Shown here one piece after another: positions 7,914 through 15,528 of a stretch of 64,000 nucleotides of DNA (position 1 is the first letter of the stretch; every line of letters starts with the position of its first letter). The stretch is taken from positions 62,001 to 126,000 of the forward strand of contig NZ_RKRF01000009.1 of the NCBI RefSeq assembly GCF_003843875.1, given 5' to 3'. Under the pieces are notes generated by a model, which was not told the origin of the DNA, did not search any database, and was given only the letters and a program-made list of their open reading frames with translations. A program made the position numbers and the translations under genes. This DNA is from Aquisalibacillus elongatus (GTDB lineage Bacteria > Bacillota > Bacilli > Bacillales > Alkalibacillaceae).

Positions 7914-7941
7914 TTTACAAATTTAATAAACATGTTATTCT
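7914..7941 (+). promoter_or_regulatory. Promoter of the thiamine-controlled ykoFEDC operon
   Basis: TTTACA (7914-7919), a 16-bp spacer and an extended -10 box TG-T-TATTCT (7936-7941) lie about 30 bp before the TPP riboswitch aptamer. Confidence 0.55.
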
Positions 7942-7971
7942 TTTAACTGTAAGAAAACTGCATACTCGAAC

Positions 7972-8062
7972 AAACACTAGGGGAGCTAAGTCAAGTGGCT
8001 GAGAAGGCAATGCCTGACCCTTTGTACCCGAACTAGATAATACTAGCGTGGGGAAGTGTGGT
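7972..8062 (+). ncRNA. TPP riboswitch (THI element)
   Basis: The conserved THI-box blocks occur in order: GGGGAGC, GGCTGAGA, ACCCTTTG, GAACTAGATAATACTAG and AGCGTGGGGAAGTG. Thiamine pyrophosphate binding should favour the downstream terminator hairpin at 8099-8130 and shut off ykoFEDC when the vitamin is plentiful. Confidence 0.95.
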
Positions 8063-8098
8063 GAAGCTGTATAATAGATTATTTTTTTACATACAGGT

Positions 8099-8130
8099 GA
8101 ACTGCATTCCCACGGGAGTGCAGTTTTTTT
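8099..8130 (+). terminator. Regulated terminator of the TPP riboswitch
   Basis: The stem AACTGCATTCCC/GGGAGTGCAGTT is followed by seven or more T, between the aptamer and ykoF. Confidence 0.88.
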
Positions 8131-8161
8131 ATGGAAAAAATTCTAAGGAGGAGAGATTTTT

Positions 8162-8749
8162 ATGACAAGTAACAATTCTAAAAACAGTTTTGTAGGGTGT
8201 GAATTCACTCTATACCCAATGAGTGACAACTTCGTCGATATAATCCTTTCTGCATTAGATGAAGTTGATACGTCTACAGTTTGGATGGAGACAGATGATG
8301 TCAGCACTTGTATTAGAGGAAAAATGGTTCACGTCTACGATATAACTCAGGCCATTTTCCTTCATGCGGCGAAGACAGGGAAACATGTCGCGATGAGCGG
8401 AACATTCGGCGTTGGTTGCCCATGCGATACGACGGATGATGTATTTTTATCAGAAGAGGATGAGCCAAAAAATATTTCAAAAATAAAAGAAATTAACCAA
8501 AAGGCTGGCTGTAAATTTGCCTTATACCCAATGGGTGAAAAAGATTATATTGAAAAGATCCAAGAGCAGGTCAACCTTTCGAAACACCGCGGAGTCGAAG
8601 TTAGTCCAACACACTACGCTACTCGTTTAGATGGTGATGTGAAGGATATATTCAAAACTCTACACGAATCCTTTGACCAAGTTCAGCAAGCAGTCTCACA
8701 CGTCACGATGACATTTACGATTTCAGCCAATAGTCCATCAAATCAATAA
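8162..8749 (+). CDS. ykoF: YkoF thiamine/HMP-binding protein
   Basis: A 195-residue cytoplasmic protein made of two related halves, each beginning with the same pattern (GCEFTLYPMSDNFVDII near residue 12 and GCKFALYPMGEKDYIEKI near 118). This is the tandem ferredoxin-like arrangement of B. subtilis YkoF, which binds thiamine. It is the first gene after the TPP riboswitch and leads the ykoFEDC operon, where it is thought to assist uptake of the thiamine precursor hydroxymethylpyrimidine. Confidence 0.95.
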   Translation: MTSNNSKNSFVGCEFTLYPMSDNFVDIILSALDEVDTSTVWMETDDVSTCIRGKMVHVYDITQAIFLHAAKTGKHVAMSGTFGVGCPCDTTDDVFLSEEDEPKNISKIKEINQKAGCKFALYPMGEKDYIEKIQEQVNLSKHRGVEVSPTHYATRLDGDVKDIFKTLHESFDQVQQAVSHVTMTFTISANSPSNQ

Positions 8750-8763
8750 AGGAGAGATGAACC

Positions 8764-9369
8764 GTGAACCAATGGAAACTTAAAGAAATTGTCTTAATGT
8801 CGATTTTAGGTGTTGTCTTTGGGTTTATTTATTTAGGGTTTTTTGGCGTGGGGAAAATCCTCACGAGTATAATGGCTCCACTAGGTTTAGGGGATTTAGG
8901 TTACGAGGTGATCTACGGGATATGGTTTATCGTCTCTGTCATCGCAGCCTATATCATCCGGAAGCCAGGTGCAGCCTTAATGGCCGAGATGATCGCTGCG
9001 TTAGTGGAAGTTTTAGCAGGTTCAACAACAGGACCATCTTTACTAATCTCAGGTTTTATTCAAGGGTTAGGAGCTGAGCTCGCGTTTGCCTTAACCAGAT
9101 GGAAAGACTACCGCCTACGTATACTCATATTCTCAGGTGTCGGAGCCGCATTACTAAGTTTCCCTTACCATTTCTTCACACAAGGCTATGATGCCCTTGA
9201 ACCATGGGTGGTCACATTAATGTTTAGCGCACGCGTCATCAGTGCCATTCTAATTACTGGTTTACTAGGTAAGTTCATTAGTGACCAACTAGCGAAAACA
9301 GGTGCCCTTCAAGGTTATGCCTTAGGTAAAGAGATGAAACAGAAAAAACGTGATGACCATGTCGCATAG
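8764..9369 (+). CDS. ykoE: YkoE, substrate-binding (S) component of the HMP ECF transporter
   Basis: A 201-residue integral membrane protein with about six hydrophobic segments. The Gly-rich GSTTGPSLLISGFIQGLGAEL region (about residues 80-100) is characteristic of the YkoE family. The start is GTG at 8764 after AGGAGAGATG. YkoE captures hydroxymethylpyrimidine and works with YkoD (ATPase) and YkoC (T component). It lies 14 bp after ykoF and overlaps ykoD. Confidence 0.94.
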   Translation: MNQWKLKEIVLMSILGVVFGFIYLGFFGVGKILTSIMAPLGLGDLGYEVIYGIWFIVSVIAAYIIRKPGAALMAEMIAALVEVLAGSTTGPSLLISGFIQGLGAELAFALTRWKDYRLRILIFSGVGAALLSFPYHFFTQGYDALEPWVVTLMFSARVISAILITGLLGKFISDQLAKTGALQGYALGKEMKQKKRDDHVA

Positions 9370-10930
9370 TCCGTTATTACAGCTAGAACATTTCACGTTT
9401 TCATTTGAGGAAGATGAAAAGCCAGTCATCAATGACTTGAGTTTTCAAATTAACGAAGGTGAGTCCGTTCTTTTAATGGGAGCTAGTGGTTCAGGTAAAA
9501 GTACATTAGCTTTATGCTTAAACGGTCTTTACCCAGAAGCCGTTGAAGGAATATCATCAGGAGACCTTTATTTTCGTGGAATAAACATCAATGAATTTAA
9601 AAAGGGGGAACTGAACCAGCAGATCGGAATTGTTTTTCAAGACCCTGAAAGTCAATTTTGTATGATAAAAGTTGAGGATGAACTAGCCTTCACACTAGAA
9701 AATCTATCAATTCCTAGAAAAGAAATGGTCGAAAAAATTGATCATGTCTTGGATTTGATCGGTATGAAACCATATAAACAAAGTAAAATTCACGAATTAT
9801 CAGGCGGGCAAAAACAAAAAATCGCTTTAGCAGCTGTTTTACTCATGGAACCAAAATTACTCATTCTAGACGAACCGACGGCTAATTTAGACCCCGTCTC
9901 TAGCTTGGAGTTCATCGAATTAATCGGTGAGCTCCAAGCAAAATCTAGTATGAGCATTGTGGTGATAGAGCATCAAGCCGATGACTGGGTTACATTAATA
10001 GATCGTGTGTTAGTTTTAGACCAAGAAGGCCAATTAACGCTTGATGGTAATCCTAGTGACGTTTTTCAAACACATGCGGAACAATTCAAACAAGAAGGGC
10101 TTTTCTTACCTCAGGATTTTTCAGGACATCAATCACCAAAACAGCAACCTTCGCCTATTGCTAGCACACATCCTTGCATGACCATTAACCATTTATCTTT
10201 TACTAGAAAAAATAAAACCATATTAGATGAGTTAACCTTTAAGATCTATCCTGGAAAACTAATGGCGATTGTCGGACAAAATGGCGCAGGAAAATCGACT
10301 TTATTACAACTCATGGCTCGATTACTTAAGCCAAAACATGGCTCCATAACATTTGAGGGGTTGCCCCTTCACGAATGGAACGAACCGAAATTAAGGCAAC
10401 GAACAGGTTTTGTCTTTCAAAATCCAGAACACCAATTTATTACCGACACTGTTTATGACGAAATAGCGTTTGGTTTGAGATTGAATAATGAATCTGAGGA
10501 AAAAGTTAAGACGGTGGTTCAGCAACTACTAAACACATTTCATCTATCAGAACAACAATGGCGTAATCCGTTTTCTCTGAGTGGAGGGCAAAAACGCCGT
10601 TTAAGTGTTGCGACTATGTTAGATGAGACACCTGATTTACTATTATTCGACGAGCCGACATTTGGTCAAGATGCTTATACCACACAAGAACTGATGAACA
10701 TGATCATGAACCTTAAACAAAAAGGAACGGCAATTGTGTTTGTCACACACGATATAAATTTAGTTGATCAGTATGCCGATCGAGTCATGGTGTTAAACGA
10801 GGGCAAGATTGCGCATGACGGAATACCTGAAAGATTGTGGCAAGATGAAGATTTACTAAAAGAAGCACGACTTAGAAAACCGTATCGTTTAGAACGAAAT
10901 GAGGTGGAATCCATTGGTCTCATCCATTAA
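9353..10930 (+). CDS. ykoD: YkoD, duplicated ECF-type ABC ATPase
   Basis: About 525 residues containing two full ATP-binding domains in one chain, so this single protein replaces the usual EcfA1/EcfA2 pair. Domain 1 has Walker A GASGSGKST (about 43), signature LSGGQKQK and Walker B LLILDEPTANLDP. Domain 2 has GQNGAGKST (about 300), LSGGQKRR and LLLFDEPTFGQD. The start is ambiguous among GTG 9350, ATG 9353 and ATG 9359, because the region overlaps the end of ykoE. It powers the ykoFEDC importer. Confidence 0.95.
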   Translation: MTMSHSPLLQLEHFTFSFEEDEKPVINDLSFQINEGESVLLMGASGSGKSTLALCLNGLYPEAVEGISSGDLYFRGININEFKKGELNQQIGIVFQDPESQFCMIKVEDELAFTLENLSIPRKEMVEKIDHVLDLIGMKPYKQSKIHELSGGQKQKIALAAVLLMEPKLLILDEPTANLDPVSSLEFIELIGELQAKSSMSIVVIEHQADDWVTLIDRVLVLDQEGQLTLDGNPSDVFQTHAEQFKQEGLFLPQDFSGHQSPKQQPSPIASTHPCMTINHLSFTRKNKTILDELTFKIYPGKLMAIVGQNGAGKSTLLQLMARLLKPKHGSITFEGLPLHEWNEPKLRQRTGFVFQNPEHQFITDTVYDEIAFGLRLNNESEEKVKTVVQQLLNTFHLSEQQWRNPFSLSGGQKRRLSVATMLDETPDLLLFDEPTFGQDAYTTQELMNMIMNLKQKGTAIVFVTHDINLVDQYADRVMVLNEGKIAHDGIPERLWQDEDLLKEARLRKPYRLERNEVESIGLIH

Positions 10931-11693
10931 TCCAAGTGTTAAGATGATTGCCATTGTCATTCCTGGCCTCATCCTAAGCTTAGCATTTGATGTAATGACA
11001 CCACTTATATTTTTCTTATACTTGTTGATGGTGACCGTCTTTTTCTCTGGGGTCAATTTGAAGAAATGGCTTATGTTTTTTATACCATTGTCAGTCTTTG
11101 CATTAATGTTAGCCTGGACTTCAATGATTCATACCGATGAAAAATACGCTGGTGGTGACATTCTCGTTGACTTTTGGTGGATTGAAATTACAACAGGAAG
11201 CTTACAAGTTGGAATTAGCCTAGCCTTAAGGTCGATGTGTTTTATTGCATTAACGTTGCTTTTCGCACTCACAACCGATCCAACGAAGCTCATGTTAAGC
11301 ATGATGCAGCAGCTTAAACTTCCACCGAAACTGACTTATGGGATTTTAGCTGGTTACCGATTTTTACCCTTATTTAAACACGAGTTAGACCTATTGAGGC
11401 AAGCCCACCAAATTCGTGGGGTTAGCAGAACCAAAGGAATCAAAGGCCGCATTCAACGTTTCAAACGATACTTGATCCCATTGCTCGCTAACGCTATTCG
11501 TAAATCGGAACGTGTCGCGAACGCCATGGAATCAAAAGGCTTTACCGGAAGCCGAGAGCGGACACATTATCACGACATTCAAGTACAAAAACGAGATTGG
11601 ATGTTCCTAGCCTCCATGGTCAGCGCCTTAGTCCTGGCCTTCTACCTTTCTTACACATTCGGTTATTTAAATATTTTTGGTAAAACATTTTAA
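10914..11693 (+). CDS. ykoC: YkoC, ECF transporter transmembrane (T) component
   Basis: A CbiQ-like membrane protein of about 259 residues with an N-terminal hydrophobic region, a cytoplasmic helical coupling segment containing the family's short Ala-Arg-Gly-like motifs (QIRGVSR, about 165; AMESKGF, about 210) and a C-terminal membrane helix. I prefer the TTG at 10914 because GAGGTGG lies six bases before it; an ATG at 10899 has no ribosome site. It overlaps the end of ykoD by 17 bp and is the last gene of the operon, followed by a terminator. Confidence 0.92.
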   Translation: MVSSINPSVKMIAIVIPGLILSLAFDVMTPLIFFLYLLMVTVFFSGVNLKKWLMFFIPLSVFALMLAWTSMIHTDEKYAGGDILVDFWWIEITTGSLQVGISLALRSMCFIALTLLFALTTDPTKLMLSMMQQLKLPPKLTYGILAGYRFLPLFKHELDLLRQAHQIRGVSRTKGIKGRIQRFKRYLIPLLANAIRKSERVANAMESKGFTGSRERTHYHDIQVQKRDWMFLASMVSALVLAFYLSYTFGYLNIFGKTF

Positions 11694-11704
11694 TAGATGA
11701 TTGG

Positions 11705-11737
11705 GCATCATGACCAAGTTCATGATGCTCTTTTTTT
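11705..11737 (+). terminator. Terminator of ykoFEDC
   Basis: A 9-bp perfect stem GCATCATGA/TCATGATGC is followed by a CTTTTTTT run. Confidence 0.92.
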
Positions 11738-11741
11738 GGAT

Positions 11742-11816
11742 TAGATAATAAACTATGCAAAATAGAGAATAACGCTATCGAAATAGATAATAAACTAGAT
11801 TTTTAGATAATAAAAC
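11742..11816. repeat. Four 21-bp-phased TAGATAATA repeats
   Basis: TAGATAATA words start at 11742, 11763 (as TAGAGAATA), 11784 and 11804, so the spacing is 21, 21 and 20 bp. The spacer bases between words are not conserved. The array begins right after the ykoC terminator. It has the same period as three other arrays in this window but a different word. Confidence 0.75.
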
Positions 11817-11900
11817 TCACCCTAATTTTCTTAAAATTGACACACCGATTTTAAATATGTTACCTTTTAGTCACATAAAATAATGAAATGGGGGTTAGAG

Positions 11901-12683
11901 TTGAACGAAAATGACATTACATTAGTTTTTAAAGCCTTAGCCCACCCAGTTCGTCGCCGCATCCTAGACCATATTAAACATCATCCATCAACCACAGGGG
12001 AACTCGTCTCACGCTTTCCAGACATCAGCCGCTATGCCGTCATGAAACACCTTAGAACCCTAGAAGATAGTCAGCTCCTTTTATCTCGCAAAGAGGGGCG
12101 ATCCAGAATTAATTATTTAAATGTTGTTCCGCTTCAAACAGTTCACAACAGGTGGGTCAGCCAGTATGAAGAGTTGCAAAGTCACAATCTATTATCATTA
12201 AAAAATCAAATTGAAGGTGGAAATCAAATGTCAGGTTTAGTTCATGATTCATTTAAAATTGAACAAAAAATTAACATTAAGGGATCTAAAGAAGAAGTGT
12301 TCAAGGCTCTTACAACAGACATTTCAAAATGGTGGACGTATAGTGTTTTTGACGGTGAGAATACGACACTTACACTCGATGCGAAACCAGGTGGATTATT
12401 TTTAGAAACTAACGAAGAAGGCGGTGCTTTATGGGGGACCGTGACTTATGTTAAGGAAAACGAAGAATTGAGGCTTAACGGTCTGTTAGGTATGAAAGGT
12501 GCTGTTGATAGTGCTTACTCGTACACTCTTGAACAAGACGGTGATTATACGACTCTAAAACTGTCACATCATGCTGTTGGACTTCTCGACCCTGAATGGC
12601 ACAAAATGCATAATGAAGGATGGCAAGAACTATTAGGTGACTTCTTAAAAGATTACGTCGAAAAAGGAAAAGTGAGATCTTAA
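11901..12683 (+). CDS. ArsR-type HTH fused to an AHSA1/SRPBCC domain
   Basis: A two-domain cytoplasmic protein of about 260 residues. Residues 1-80 are an ArsR winged helix (KALAHPVRRRILDHI, then a recognition region near YAVMKHLRTLEDSQLL). Residues 105-260 are a START-like AHSA1 domain (VFKALTTDISKWWTY, GGLFLET, GWQELLGDFLKDYVEKG). It has no Cys metal ligands of classical ArsR sensors, so the hydrophobic-pocket domain may be the sensor. The TTG at 11901 is preferred because GGGGG ends six bases before it. The stop overlaps the start of a VOC-family gene (TAATG), which suggests a shared role in handling a small organic compound. Confidence 0.85.
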   Translation: MNENDITLVFKALAHPVRRRILDHIKHHPSTTGELVSRFPDISRYAVMKHLRTLEDSQLLLSRKEGRSRINYLNVVPLQTVHNRWVSQYEELQSHNLLSLKNQIEGGNQMSGLVHDSFKIEQKINIKGSKEEVFKALTTDISKWWTYSVFDGENTTLTLDAKPGGLFLETNEEGGALWGTVTYVKENEELRLNGLLGMKGAVDSAYSYTLEQDGDYTTLKLSHHAVGLLDPEWHKMHNEGWQELLGDFLKDYVEKGKVRS

Positions 12684-13078
12684 TGGGAAGAGGGTTATTA
12701 CACCATATCGAACTATATGTGTCAGATTTAGAAGAATCGCTCGCTTTTTGGGGATGGTTCTTAGAAGAACTAGGCTATGAATCTTATCAGAAATGGGAAC
12801 AAGGCGCTAGTTGGAAAATGGATAACACTTATCTTGTATTTGTTCAAACAGAGGAAAAGTATCTGGATATCCCTTATCACCGTAAGCGTACCGGATTAAA
12901 TCACTTAGCCTTTTACGCAGAGTCACACGAGGATGTCGATGTCATGACTCGTAAATTAATAGAAAAAGGCACTAGAATTCTGTATCAGGACCAACACCCG
13001 TATGCAGGTGGCCCTGACCACTACGCGGTTTACTTTGAGGATCCTGATCGTATCAAAGTTGAATTCACAGTTGGATAA
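12683..13078 (+). CDS. VOC-family (glyoxalase/dioxygenase-fold) protein
   Basis: A 131-residue vicinal-oxygen-chelate protein. The opening LLHHIELYVSDLEESLAFW and the closing YAVYFEDPDRIKVEF are the usual VOC strands; candidate metal ligands are H8, His in GLNHLAFY (about 73) and a Glu near the C-terminus. The substrate is unknown. It is translationally coupled to the ArsR-AHSA1 gene through a one-base stop/start overlap and ends at a long perfect palindrome. Confidence 0.88.
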   Translation: MGRGLLHHIELYVSDLEESLAFWGWFLEELGYESYQKWEQGASWKMDNTYLVFVQTEEKYLDIPYHRKRTGLNHLAFYAESHEDVDVMTRKLIEKGTRILYQDQHPYAGGPDHYAVYFEDPDRIKVEFTVG

Positions 13079-13083
13079 AGTAA

Positions 13084-13117
13084 AAATACAGCCTCCAGTT
13101 AACTGGAGGCTGTATTT
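13084..13117. terminator. Bidirectional terminator between convergent genes
   Basis: A perfect 34-bp palindrome has arms AAATACAGCCTCCAGTT and its complement (13084-13100 and 13101-13117). It lies between the VOC gene and the convergent NTF2-like gene and includes the latter's stop codon. Confidence 0.85.
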
Positions 13118-13458
13118 GTGATAGTTCCTTGGTGAAAAACCATCTGCCATTGTCCTTCTATGTCCTTCCAAATCGAACTTCGATAGGAATACTGTTCAGT
13201 TCCTTCATTGAACACTAAAAATGTGACTAAGGCGACCTTATCAGCTAAAGGCTTCATGTCAAAATTGGAAAGGTGATATTTTGTCATACGTTTATGAACA
13301 TCACCTTCAAAAGCATCTAATTGGTCTTGTTTCGTAAAGACCTCTCCTGAGCTACCAAACTCTTTAAAGTCATCTGCTAGTAATCTCTCAAAGTCAGATT
13401 TTCGTTTTAATAATAGCATCTCTTCTAATTCTAATAAGTACTGTTTCAAATCACTCAA
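13099..13458 (-). CDS. NTF2-like (DUF4440/SnoaL-type) protein
   Basis: A 119-residue protein with the cone-shaped NTF2-like pattern: an N-terminal helix (LLELEEMLLLKRKSDFERLLADDFKEFGSSG) followed by strands ending in YRSSIWKDIEGQWQMVFHQGT, typical of DUF4440. The biochemical role is not predictable. It overlaps the upstream dehydratase gene by four bases, so the two are probably co-expressed. Confidence 0.82.
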   Translation of the reverse strand: MSDLKQYLLELEEMLLLKRKSDFERLLADDFKEFGSSGEVFTKQDQLDAFEGDVHKRMTKYHLSNFDMKPLADKVALVTFLVFNEGTEQYSYRSSIWKDIEGQWQMVFHQGTITNTASS

Positions 13459-14423
13459 TTTGACCCCTCCGTTTTGACGAGCAACTCACTTAGTTTCTGT
13501 AAATCTACATTTCCACCTGATATGACACAAACAACTTTTTCATGGTTCAAATTAACTTTGTCGAACATAGCGGCTGCAACAGTCGTTGCGCTTGATGGTT
13601 CGATGAGTTGTTTCATCCGTTCCATGACAAAACTCATCGCATAGCGAATCTCGTCTTCGGTTACTAAAACGAGTTCATCCAAATACTTTTGTAGAATCGG
13701 AAACGTAAGAGTGCCTGGTTGAGTCGTTCGAATACCATCTGCAATCGTTAAGTGCGTGCCTTCAACGGGTGTGATCTCCCCTCTTTCAAGTGAAAGCTTC
13801 GTATCATAACCTAACTCTGGCTCAACGCCAATTACTCGGACATTAGGGTTTTTTTCTTTAATCGCAATTAAGGTACCAGACATCAAACCTCCACCGCCAA
13901 TTGGTACAATCACGGTATCGACATCCTCAACCTGTTCCAAAATCTCTAAACCGACCGTCCCTTGTCCAGCTATAATATCTGGGTGATCATATGGAGGGAT
14001 AAACATGCCATCTAGTTCTTCCGCTAATTCTTTGGCTCGAGGAATGCGTTCAGCAGAGGTCGTGCCGCAATATTCAACCGACCCTCTATACTCTTTTATC
14101 GCATTGACTTTGCTTTCATTTGCATCAGTTGGAACCACAATTGTTGCTGGTATTTCTAAATTATTGGCAATATAAGCAACTGCTTGTCCATGGTTACCAG
14201 ATGAAGCAGCTGCGACGAACTTTACCCCCTCCTTCTTTGCTTGTATAACTCTATTTGTAGCGCCACGAATTTTAAAAGAACCTGTTGTCTGCAAATGTTC
14301 TGATTTTAAAAAGATTTGAGCTTCGCATCTTTTAGACAATTGACGCGATTTCAAAATAGGCGTTGTTTTAACAGAATCTACAATTCTTCCTCTCGCTCTT
14401 AGAACATCCTCTAATTGAACCAT
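13455..14423 (-). CDS. Pyridoxal-phosphate threonine/serine dehydratase
   Basis: A 322-residue fold-type II PLP enzyme. The PLP lysine lies in TTGSFKIRGA (about residue 55), the phosphate-binding loop is GGGGLMSGT (about 178), and SSGNHGQAVAY is the conserved Asn loop. There is no C-terminal ACT-like regulatory domain, so it is the short catabolic type (TdcB-like or serine racemase-like) rather than biosynthetic IlvA. Threonine to 2-oxobutyrate is the likely reaction; racemase activity cannot be excluded. The ATG at 14423 has GGGAG eight bases upstream. Confidence 0.88.
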   Translation of the reverse strand: MVQLEDVLRARGRIVDSVKTTPILKSRQLSKRCEAQIFLKSEHLQTTGSFKIRGATNRVIQAKKEGVKFVAAASSGNHGQAVAYIANNLEIPATIVVPTDANESKVNAIKEYRGSVEYCGTTSAERIPRAKELAEELDGMFIPPYDHPDIIAGQGTVGLEILEQVEDVDTVIVPIGGGGLMSGTLIAIKEKNPNVRVIGVEPELGYDTKLSLERGEITPVEGTHLTIADGIRTTQPGTLTFPILQKYLDELVLVTEDEIRYAMSFVMERMKQLIEPSSATTVAAAMFDKVNLNHEKVVCVISGGNVDLQKLSELLVKTEGSN

Positions 14424-14592
14424 CAACAGCACTCCCTAGTTTAAGTTAGTTTTAGTTTCCCTTTTTGAACATCCTATGTCAACACTTCAACAAATCTGTG
14501 ATGAATGTCTTACAAAAGAGTTAACTCGGTTTAAAAGTGGTATATAGACTATATACAATGAAATGAGAACACGAAGCATGGAGTGATTGCTC

Positions 14593-15528
14593 ATGAGATA
14601 TAAAAAAATACTGTTTTTATTAATGATAGGAGGCTTTTTCCTACTTTTAACTGGATGTAGCGATTTAACAGTATTAGATCCTAAAGGTCCAGTTGGCCAA
14701 AGCCAAAAAGACCTCATCGTGTATTCCCTTTGGTTTATGTTGGGGATTGTCGTAGTGGTCTTTGTTTTATTTGGAATCATGGTCATTAAATACCGCGATC
14801 GACCAGGACGTGGGGACAAAAATTACAACCCTGAGATTCATGGGAATTTAAAAGTTGAAATACTTTGGACAGCGATACCGTTAATCATTGTGATGTTACT
14901 CTCTGTTCCAACTGTTGAGACATTATTTGATTTAGAAAAACCACCTGAGTCATCTAATGAACAAGAACCACTTGTCATTCATGCGACATCAGCAGATTGG
15001 AAATGGTTCTTTAGTTATCCGGAACAAAATATTGAAACAGTCAATTATTTGCATATACCAACCGATCGAGCTATAGAATTCCGTTTGACATCTGCTGATT
15101 CAATGGCTGCTTTATGGATTCCTGCTCTTGGTGGTCAGAAATATAATATGGCAGGTATGGAAACTACTTTATACCTCCAAGCCGATGAAGAAGGCGTTTA
15201 TGATGGGCGCAATTCCAACTTTAACGGGGAAGGGTTTTCCCTCCAAACCTTTAAAGTTCACGCAGAACCAAAAGAAGAATTCAATAATTGGGTCGATCAA
15301 ATTCAAAATGAAAAACCTGAATTAACGCAAAATCAATATAACGAACTTTTAAAACCTGGAATATTAGGTGAGATGGCCTTTTCAAACACCCATCTAGAGT
15401 GGGTTGACCATAGCACTATGAGGGATAGTGATTATTCACTTAAACACCATCTAGGTGATTACGAACAACACCTTCACATTAAAAGTTTAACTGAATACGA
15501 GAAAGAAGGTGAAGATCATGAGTCTTGA
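14593..15528 (+). CDS. qoxA: Cytochrome aa3 quinol oxidase subunit II (QoxA)
   Basis: A 311-residue membrane-anchored lipoprotein with lipobox LLLTGC, two membrane helices (about 1-25 and 40-65, then 85-105) and an extracytoplasmic cupredoxin-like domain (about 115-240). The CxxxC/His/Met ligands of the CuA centre are absent, so the enzyme oxidises menaquinol rather than cytochrome c. The ATG at 14593 follows GGAG by nine bases. It is the first gene of qoxABCD and overlaps qoxB. Confidence 0.94.
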   Translation: MRYKKILFLLMIGGFFLLLTGCSDLTVLDPKGPVGQSQKDLIVYSLWFMLGIVVVVFVLFGIMVIKYRDRPGRGDKNYNPEIHGNLKVEILWTAIPLIIVMLLSVPTVETLFDLEKPPESSNEQEPLVIHATSADWKWFFSYPEQNIETVNYLHIPTDRAIEFRLTSADSMAALWIPALGGQKYNMAGMETTLYLQADEEGVYDGRNSNFNGEGFSLQTFKVHAEPKEEFNNWVDQIQNEKPELTQNQYNELLKPGILGEMAFSNTHLEWVDHSTMRDSDYSLKHHLGDYEQHLHIKSLTEYEKEGEDHES

